DNA from: Conexibacter sp.
GTDB lineage: Bacteria; Actinomycetota; Thermoleophilia; Solirubrobacterales; Solirubrobacteraceae
Reading direction: 5' to 3'
DNA length: 11,533 bases
NCBI GenBank assembly: GCA_025964215.1
Contig: JAOPZG010000153.1
Location: forward strand, 1-11,533
The translations under genes were made by a program, and so were the position numbers. The notes below the pieces were generated by a model. The model did not search any database and was not told the origin of the DNA. It saw nothing but the letters and a program-made list of their open reading frames with translations. Each line of letters begins with the position of its first letter. Position 1 is the stretch's first letter. Below are positions 6,941-11,533 of this stretch, piece by piece.

Positions 6941-7576
6941 CGTGGTGCCGGTCGTCGAGGTGCCCCGGGGCGCGGTCGGGCGGGCCGGGATCTTGGACTG
7001 GCAGGACTTGAGGGCGGCCTGGACCTTCGGGTCGCTCTGCTTGAGGTTGCGGAGGGCGTTGAAGCCGTCGGAGACCTTGACGTCGAGGCCCTTGGCCTTC
7101 AGGCAGGTGAGGTAGGGCGTGAAGGCCTTGATGCTCTGCTGGGCACCCGCGCCGCCGGTCCGGCGGCCCGCGCCGAGGCCCTGGGGGCGGAGCTTCGCGC
7201 AGGCCTTCATCGCGGCGGCCATCTTGGGGTTGTTGGCCCCGAAGCCGGCGCCCGCGCCGGGGGCGCCGGCGGGTGGGGTGCCGGTCCCGCCCGCCGGCGG
7301 CGTCGCGTTGGTGCCGGTGCCGGCCCCGGGCGGCGGGCCGTAGCCCCTGCCGGCGCCGCCTTGGCGCTGGCCGCGGCTCGGCAGCGTCACGCCGTTCTGC
7401 TTCAGGCAGTCCTGGAACTTCTGGAACGCCGCGCTCTGGTTGCCGCCGGCAGCGGTGGTGGAGGTGGTCCCGGTGCCGGCGCTGCTGCTGCCGGACGAGG
7501 AGCTTCCGCAGGCGACCAGCGCGACGGAGGCTCCCATCAGGGCGAGGACGGACAGGGGCGTGGCGAGGCGAGACAT
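6938..7576 (-). CDS. Secreted lipoprotein with two Cys-containing repeats, function unknown
   Basis: A 212-residue precursor. The N-terminus is a lipoprotein signal: M1-S-R, a hydrophobic stretch (8-22) and lipobox LVAC with C23, so membrane anchoring on the outer face is expected. A Ser/Thr/Gly linker follows (24-48). Two related modules can be seen: residues 50-130 with FQKFQDCLKQNGVTL and later MKACAKL (C57, C126), and residues 150-197 with FTPYLTCLKAKGLDV and later LKSCQSK (C158, C192). In the first, the cysteines are separated by a Gly/Pro-rich insert (68-115). A disulfide within each module is a reasonable guess. I chose ATG 7576, because the upstream in-frame extension to 7675 would bury the signal peptide. 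The ribosome site is weak. It is divergent from the efflux operon across 146 bp, so an accessory or sensor role for that pump is possible but unproven. The family has no function I can name. Confidence 0.8.
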   Translation of the reverse strand: MSRLATPLSVLALMGASVALVACGSSSSGSSSAGTGTTSTTAAGGNQSAAFQKFQDCLKQNGVTLPSRGQRQGGAGRGYGPPPGAGTGTNATPPAGGTGTPPAGAPGAGAGFGANNPKMAAAMKACAKLRPQGLGAGRRTGGAGAQQSIKAFTPYLTCLKAKGLDVKVSDGFNALRNLKQSDPKVQAALKSCQSKIPARPTAPRGTSTTGTT

Positions 7577-7722
7577 GGCCTGGCAGTGAGCCGCACGAAC
7601 CGAAACGCCGGCCAAGCGCGGACGAAGAAGTGCGTAAGTGCGGCGGACGCCCCCGGCTTCTTCGTGTTTCCTCACGTTGCGCTTAGCGCCTCCTCACGGC
7701 GGGCCCACATGCTGAGGCCCGC
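7577..7722. promoter_or_regulatory. Divergent regulatory region of the lipoprotein and efflux operon
   Basis: This 146-bp gap must hold the promoters of both flanking transcription units. It contains a perfect 9-bp inverted repeat (acgaagaag at 7622-7630, cttcttcgt at 7657-7665, 26-nt spacer), an 11-bp palindrome GCGCTTAGCGC (7679-7689) and a direct repeat CCTCACG (7670-7676 and 7692-7698, 22 bp start to start, about two helical turns). Such spacing suits a dimeric regulator, but which protein would bind is not visible here. TGAGG at 7713-7717, five bases before ATG 7723, is a good ribosome site for the operon. No clear -35/-10 pair was found. Confidence 0.45.
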
Positions 7723-9306
7723 ATGCCCCGGTCGTCTCGTCGCCATCTCTCCCTGCTCAACGTCGCCCTCGGCGCCCTCGCGATCGCCGGCGTGGTGGTC
7801 GCGGTGATCCTCGTCGGGCCGGAGTCCTCGGCCACGACGACGCGCACGCGGACCGTCACGGTCGGCAAGGGCGTCGTCCAGTCGACGGTCTCCGGCAGCG
7901 GCAACCTCTCGCCGGCCAACACGATCGACATGAGCTTCGGCGCCACCGGCAAGGTCACCAAGGTGTACGTCAAGGCCGGCGACCACGTGACCGAGGGCCA
8001 GCTGCTCGCGCGGATCGACCCGACCGCCGCCGAGGTCGACCTCGCCGAGGCGCAGGCGACGCTCTCCTCCGCCCAGGACACGCTCGACGCGATCGAGTCC
8101 GGGACCACGACGACGTCCACGACCTCGACGGCCATGACGGCGACCGCGACGACGGCGACGGCGACGGCCACGACGGCGAAGGCGACCACGGCGGCGGTCG
8201 AGGCGACGTCCTCGGCGCCCGCGTCGACCACGGCGCCCGCCTCCACGACCGCGCCCGGCACGACCACGGCGCCGGCGACGAGCGCGCCGAAGACGACCAC
8301 GACCACCACGACGACGCCGAGCGGCGGGCGTTCGGGCAGCAGCGGCGCGGCGAGCGGCAGCGGGTCGAGCGGCGGCAGCAGCAGCGGTGCGAGCGGCTCG
8401 GGCTCCGGCACCACCATGAGCGAGGCCTCCGCCGTCGCCGCCGTCAAGAGCGCGCAGCTCGCGGTGGACAACGCGCAGGACGCCCTGACCGAGACCGCGC
8501 TGCGCGCGCCCGCCGCGGCCACCGTCGCCTCGGTGAGCGGCGCCGTCGGCGACCAGGTCACCGCGGGCTCCTCGAGCAGCGGCTCCTCCAGCGGCGCCAG
8601 CACGGGCGCAGCGAGCGCCGGCGGCGGCGCCGCCACCACCGGTGCCTCCTCCTCCTCGTCCTCGACCTCCACCGGCTTCATCACCCTCACCCAGCTCAGC
8701 CGCATGCACCTCGAGGTCAGCCTGACCGAGTCCGACATCAACTCCGTCAAGGTCGGCCAGCAGGCGACGGTCACCGTCAACGCCGCCTCCGGCGAGGAGG
8801 TCGCCGGCAAGGTCATCTCGATCGACGTGCTCTCCTCGTCGTCCTCCTCGACCGGGACCTCCAGCGCGGTCAGCTACCCCGTCACGATCGCGCTGACCCA
8901 GACGACCAAGGGCCTGCGCGCCGGCATGAGCGCGACCGCCGAGATCGTCACCGGCCAGGCCTCCGGCGTCGTCGTCCCGACCCAGGCGATCCAGGGCTCG
9001 TCGGTCACCGTGGTCAAGGACGGCAAGCGCTCCACGCAGCGCGTCCAGGCCGGCGTCGCCGGCGACAGCACGACGCAGGTCGTCAGCGGCCTCACCGCCG
9101 GCCAGCAGGTCCTCGTCACCTCCACGAGCGCGACGGCCGGCGCCAACGCGACGGGCTCGGGCTCCACCGCAGCCGGCGCCACCGGGCGTACGGGCCGGAC
9201 CGGCGCCCTCGGCGGCGGCACCACGGGCTTCGGCGCCGGCGCGACCGGCTTCGGCGGCGGCACCGGCGGCCCGCCCGCCGGCTTCACGCCCGGAGGCGGG
9301 CGTTGA
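7723..9306 (+). CDS. Periplasmic-adaptor (HlyD/MacA-type membrane fusion) subunit of an efflux ABC transporter
   Basis: A 527-residue adaptor that would link the MacB-like permease to the cell exterior. A basic N-terminus and one membrane helix (about 10-31) anchor it with the bulk outside. Residues 45-100 form the first half of the barrel-sandwich (lipoyl-like) domain (SGSGNLSPANTIDMSFGATGKV, AGDHVTEGQLLARID). The first hairpin helix is 101-125 and the second 233-260, ending in LRAP at 260-263. Between them lies a Thr/Ala then Ser/Gly-rich insertion (about 127-232) with almost no hydrophobic residues. A second Ser/Gly-rich insert (282-317) interrupts the returning lipoyl half, followed by the beta-barrel (LEVSLTESDINSVKVGQQATVTVN) and membrane-proximal domain (GVVVPTQAI). 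The tail (468-527) is Gly-rich. The start has TGAGG at good spacing. Its TGA overlaps the next start (TTGA). The assignment to the family is firm; the substrate is unknown. Confidence 0.9.
   Translation: MPRSSRRHLSLLNVALGALAIAGVVVAVILVGPESSATTTRTRTVTVGKGVVQSTVSGSGNLSPANTIDMSFGATGKVTKVYVKAGDHVTEGQLLARIDPTAAEVDLAEAQATLSSAQDTLDAIESGTTTTSTTSTAMTATATTATATATTAKATTAAVEATSSAPASTTAPASTTAPGTTTAPATSAPKTTTTTTTTPSGGRSGSSGAASGSGSSGGSSSGASGSGSGTTMSEASAVAAVKSAQLAVDNAQDALTETALRAPAAATVASVSGAVGDQVTAGSSSSGSSSGASTGAASAGGGAATTGASSSSSSTSTGFITLTQLSRMHLEVSLTESDINSVKVGQQATVTVNAASGEEVAGKVISIDVLSSSSSSTGTSSAVSYPVTIALTQTTKGLRAGMSATAEIVTGQASGVVVPTQAIQGSSVTVVKDGKRSTQRVQAGVAGDSTTQVVSGLTAGQQVLVTSTSATAGANATGSGSTAAGATGRTGRTGALGGGTTGFGAGATGFGGGTGGPPAGFTPGGGR
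8101..8418 (+). repeat. Low-complexity Thr/Ala/Pro- then Ser/Gly-coding tract inside the adaptor gene
   Basis: About 106 codons dominated by ACG/ACC and GCG/GCC (Thr, Ala), then by AGC/GGC (Ser, Gly). Short imperfect units such as acgacc, gcgacg and tcgaccacggcgcccgc-like phrases recur without a fixed period, so this is compositional repetition rather than a clean tandem repeat. The reading frame is kept throughout. In the protein it separates the two helices of the coiled-coil hairpin. Slippage-driven length variation between strains would be expected. Confidence 0.7.
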
Positions 9307-10025
9307 CCCGCCGTCCCCGTCGCCCCGTCATCGTCGTTGAGGACGTCCGCCGCACCTACCAGGTGACCGAGGACCTCGCCGTCCACGCGCTCGACGGCGT
9401 CTCGCTGCGCATCGAGACCGGCGAGCTCGTCGCGATCATGGGCTCCTCGGGCTCCGGCAAGTCCACGTTGATGAACATGCTCGGCTGCCTCGACCTGCCG
9501 ACCAGCGGCCGCTACCTGCTCGACGGCGTCGACGTCCGCGACATGGACGAGGACGAGCAGTCCGACCTGCGCAACCGCAAGATCGGCTTCGTCTTCCAGG
9601 CCTTCAACCTGGTCCCGCGCACGAGCGCGCTCGCCAACGTCGAGCTGCCGCTGAGCTACGCCGGCCTCTCGCGCGCCGACCGCCGCTCCCGCGCGCTCGC
9701 CGCCCTCGACGCGGTCGGCATGGGCTCGCGCGTCCACCACCTGCCCTCGGAGCTCTCCGGCGGCCAGCAGCAGCGCGTCGCGGTGGCGCGCGCGATCGTC
9801 ACCAACCCCTCGCTGATCCTCGCCGACGAGCCCACGGGCAACCTCGACTCGCGCTCCACCCACGATGTCCTGGCGATCTTCGAGCGCCTCAACGACGAGG
9901 GCCGCACGGTCGTCCTGATCACGCACGAGGACGACGTCGCCCGGCGCGCCCGCCGCATCATCCGCCTGGCCGACGGCCGCGTGCAGTCCGACGAGCGCAC
10001 GAGCCCCGAGGCGCAGGTCGCATGA
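9303..10025 (+). CDS. ABC transporter ATP-binding protein, MacB/LolD type
   Basis: A 240-residue cytoplasmic ATPase that would power the permease encoded next. All motifs are intact: Walker A GSSGSGKS (47-54), Q-loop Q99 (FVFQAFNLVPRTSALANVELPL, typical of the MacB/LolD/FtsE group), signature LSGGQQQ (151-157), Walker B LILADE (171-176), D-loop GNLDS (179-183) and H-loop H208. In E. coli MacB the ATPase and permease are fused; here they are separate polypeptides, which is usual in Gram-positive bacteria. The start is TTG at 9303, four bases overlapping the adaptor's stop, and is supported by GGAGG at 9292-9296, six bases upstream. The next in-frame ATG would remove the Walker A region, so TTG is preferred. 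The stop overlaps the permease start as ATGA. Confidence 0.96.
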   Translation: MTRRPRRPVIVVEDVRRTYQVTEDLAVHALDGVSLRIETGELVAIMGSSGSGKSTLMNMLGCLDLPTSGRYLLDGVDVRDMDEDEQSDLRNRKIGFVFQAFNLVPRTSALANVELPLSYAGLSRADRRSRALAALDAVGMGSRVHHLPSELSGGQQQRVAVARAIVTNPSLILADEPTGNLDSRSTHDVLAIFERLNDEGRTVVLITHEDDVARRARRIIRLADGRVQSDERTSPEAQVA

Positions 10026-11257
10026 CCCTCCGCGAGACGCTGAGGATCGCGCTCGGCGGGATCATGGCCAACAAGCTGCGCTCCGGCCTGACGATCCTCG
10101 GCATGACGATCGGCGTCGCCTCGGTGATCGTCCTCGTCGCGGTCGGCAACGGCTCCAAGCAGCAGGTCCAGGCCGGCATCCAGGCGCTGGGCTCCAACGT
10201 CCTGCTCGTCCAGGCCGGCGGCGCCCGCGGCGGCCCGGGCTTCGGCGGCGGGGCGTCCTCGTCGATCACGCTGACGCAGGCCGACGCGACCGCGTTGCAG
10301 GACGAGTTCAACGCGCCGGACGTCAAGAGCGCCTCGCCGGTCGTCACCGCCGCGAGCACCGCGCTCGTCGCCGGCTCGGTCAGCTACACGAGCACGGTGA
10401 CCGGCACGACGCCGAGCTACACCCAGGCGCGCAGCTACAAGATCGCCGACGGCGCGATGTTCACCGCCGGCGACGTGAAGAAGCACGACCGCGTCGCCGT
10501 GGTCGGGCCGACGGTCGTGGAGAACCTCTTCAGCGGCGCGAGCCCCGTCGGCCAGACGCTGAAGATGGGCGGCTCGACGTTCACGATCGTCGGCGTGAGC
10601 AAGGCCAAGGGGTCGAACGGCACGACCGACCAGGACGACGTCGTCTTCGCCCCGCTGACCGCCGTGCAGGACGTGCTCAGCGGCTACGGCTCGGTCAACC
10701 AGATCGTCGTGCAGGCCAAGTCCGAGAAGGGCCTCGACGCCGCGCAGGCCGAGGTCACCTCGATCCTCGACACGCGCCACGACATCGCGGCGAGCGCCGC
10801 GAGCAGCACGACGAGCTCGAGCTTCCAGGTCATCAACCAGGGCTCGATCCTGGAGACCTCCAACCAGACGACGAGCGTCTTCACGACCCTGCTCGGCGCC
10901 GTGGCCGCGATCTCGCTGCTGGTCGGCGGGATCGGCGTCATGAACATCATGTTGGTCAGCGTGACCGAGCGCACGCGCGAGATCGGCATCCGCAAGGCGA
11001 TCGGCGCGCGCCGCTCCGACATCCTCACGCAGTTCCTCGCCGAGGCGGTCCTCGTCTCGACGCTCGGGGGGCTCGTCGGCGTGGCGGTCGGGCTGATCGG
11101 CAGCCGCTTCGAGATCGCCGGCGTCCAACCGGTGATCGCCCTCTACTCGATCCCCCTCTCCTTCGGCGCGGCCGTCCTGGCCGGCCTCTTCTTCGGCACC
11201 TACCCGGCGGGTCGGGCCGCGCGCCTGCGCCCGATCGACGCCCTGCGCTTCGAATGA
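10022..11257 (+). CDS. FtsX-like/MacB-type ABC transporter permease
   Basis: A 411-residue membrane subunit with the MacB fold. There is an N-terminal amphipathic stretch, membrane helix 1 (about 22-42, with the LGMTIGVASVI family signature), a large extracytoplasmic MacB_PCD-type domain (about 44-284), then three helices (286-313, 341-360, 376-394). The cytoplasmic loop SVTERTREIGIRKAIGARRSDIL (313-335) is the conserved coupling segment to the ATPase, and the C-terminus ends with YPAGRAARLRPIDALR, typical of this group. A Gly-rich loop (66-78) sits at the start of the outer domain. MacB-type transporters act as mechanotransmitters that drive substrates from the outer face rather than carrying them across the inner membrane, so an extracytoplasmic substrate (peptide, lipid, toxin or drug) is likely, but which one is not shown. 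The start overlaps the ATPase stop by four bases. Confidence 0.96.
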   Translation: MTLRETLRIALGGIMANKLRSGLTILGMTIGVASVIVLVAVGNGSKQQVQAGIQALGSNVLLVQAGGARGGPGFGGGASSSITLTQADATALQDEFNAPDVKSASPVVTAASTALVAGSVSYTSTVTGTTPSYTQARSYKIADGAMFTAGDVKKHDRVAVVGPTVVENLFSGASPVGQTLKMGGSTFTIVGVSKAKGSNGTTDQDDVVFAPLTAVQDVLSGYGSVNQIVVQAKSEKGLDAAQAEVTSILDTRHDIAASAASSTTSSSFQVINQGSILETSNQTTSVFTTLLGAVAAISLLVGGIGVMNIMLVSVTERTREIGIRKAIGARRSDILTQFLAEAVLVSTLGGLVGVAVGLIGSRFEIAGVQPVIALYSIPLSFGAAVLAGLFFGTYPAGRAARLRPIDALRFE

Positions 11258-11533
11258 CCCCAGACGACGAGAGCACCCCCATGAGCGACCACGAGCAGCC
11301 GACCCAGGTCTACGACGAGCCCGACGTCGACTGGTACGACGAGGAGGAGGGCGCTCCCGCCGACACGCTGCCGGTGCGGCCGCGGCGCAAGCTGCTGACG
11401 CCGGTCAGCGGCGTGCTGGCGGCCGTCGTGCTCGCCGCCGGCGGGTTCATCGGCGGCGTCCAGGTGCAGAAGCACCAGGGCGGCAGCGGCGGGGGCGGCG
11501 CCGCGCAGGGCGGCGGCTTCGCGGCGCGCCTCG
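11254..11533 (+). CDS. Single-pass membrane protein, N-terminal part, unknown function
   Basis: An open frame running off the right edge, with 93 residues visible. It has an acidic, Pro-containing cytoplasmic tail (1-40, with VYDEPDVDWYDEEE), a basic stop (RPRRK, 42-46), one hydrophobic helix (about 47-69) and then an outward Gly-rich stretch (75-88). This orientation fits a type II-like anchor with an outside C-terminal domain that lies beyond the window. I chose ATG 11254 because it overlaps the permease stop as ATGA, like the other junctions of this operon; ATG 11281 in the same frame is the alternative, with only a weak GAGAG ribosome site. Position as the fourth gene of the efflux operon suggests a pump accessory, but no domain seen here proves it. 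Confidence 0.75.
   Translation, partial: MTPDDESTPMSDHEQPTQVYDEPDVDWYDEEEGAPADTLPVRPRRKLLTPVSGVLAAVVLAAGGFIGGVQVQKHQGGSGGGGAAQGGGFAARL

Noticed and set aside
7577-7675. Extension of the lipoprotein gene to the upstream ATG at 7675
   Set aside because: It would place 33 polar residues before a clear lipoprotein signal peptide; ATG 7576 fits the signal architecture.
8101-8418. CRISPR-like or satellite repeat array
   Set aside because: There is no constant repeat and spacer. The repetition is codon-level Thr/Ala/Ser/Gly bias within an unbroken coding frame.
9656-11128. Minus-strand open frame spanning the ATPase and permease genes
   Set aside because: It crosses two well-defined plus-strand genes and its translation is Arg/Asp/Ala-rich without a domain.
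1-11533. tRNA, rRNA, insertion sequence or prophage features
   Set aside because: No cloverleaf, rRNA core sequence, transposase, integrase or terminal repeats could be recognised by eye on either strand.

Overview
The window is very GC-rich, with dense genes, GTG and TTG starts, 4-nt stop/start overlaps and an actinobacterial-style RecQ. This suggests a high-GC actinobacterium. My best guess is the Thermoleophilia/Solirubrobacterales group (Conexibacter-like), inferred from composition and gene style only. No tRNA, rRNA, CRISPR array, insertion sequence or attachment site is visible. No gene-free stretch exceeds about 150 bases, so the window looks like ordinary chromosome rather than a mobile island.

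Layout. (1) 1-846, minus strand: the N-terminal 282 residues of a cytoplasmic molybdopterin/[4Fe-4S] oxidoreductase, cut by the window edge. (2) 930-2339, plus: an HDOD-GGDEF signalling protein, divergent from (1). (3) 2370-2414: a 20-bp inverted repeat that buries the start codon of the next gene. (4) 2400-2687 and 2684-3343, plus: a small Cys/His putative zinc protein overlapping an unrecognised 219-residue protein. (5) 3340-4983, minus: a RecQ-type helicase whose C-terminus resembles the Tudor-like domain of UvrD/PcrA; it converges on (4) with a shared CTAG. (6) 5020-6918, plus: uvrC, divergent from recQ across 36 bp. (7) 6938-7576, minus: a lipoprotein with two Cys-containing repeats. (8) 7723 to the right edge, plus: a four-gene efflux operon with adaptor, ATPase, FtsX/MacB-type permease and a truncated membrane-anchored protein, joined by 4-nt overlaps.

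Working together. The helicase and UvrC form a divergent DNA-repair pair. The helicase's C-terminal domain raises the possibility of a link between RNA polymerase and nucleotide excision repair. The operon at the right encodes a MacAB-like tripartite-type pump without a visible outer-membrane partner. Its adaptor carries a long Thr/Ala/Ser/Gly-rich insertion where a MacA-type helical hairpin would have its tip. The divergent lipoprotein is a candidate extracytoplasmic accessory of that pump. No wholly new defence or mobile system is evident. The most interesting points are the helicase architecture beside uvrC, the hairpin over a start codon, and the adaptor insertion with its neighbouring lipoprotein.
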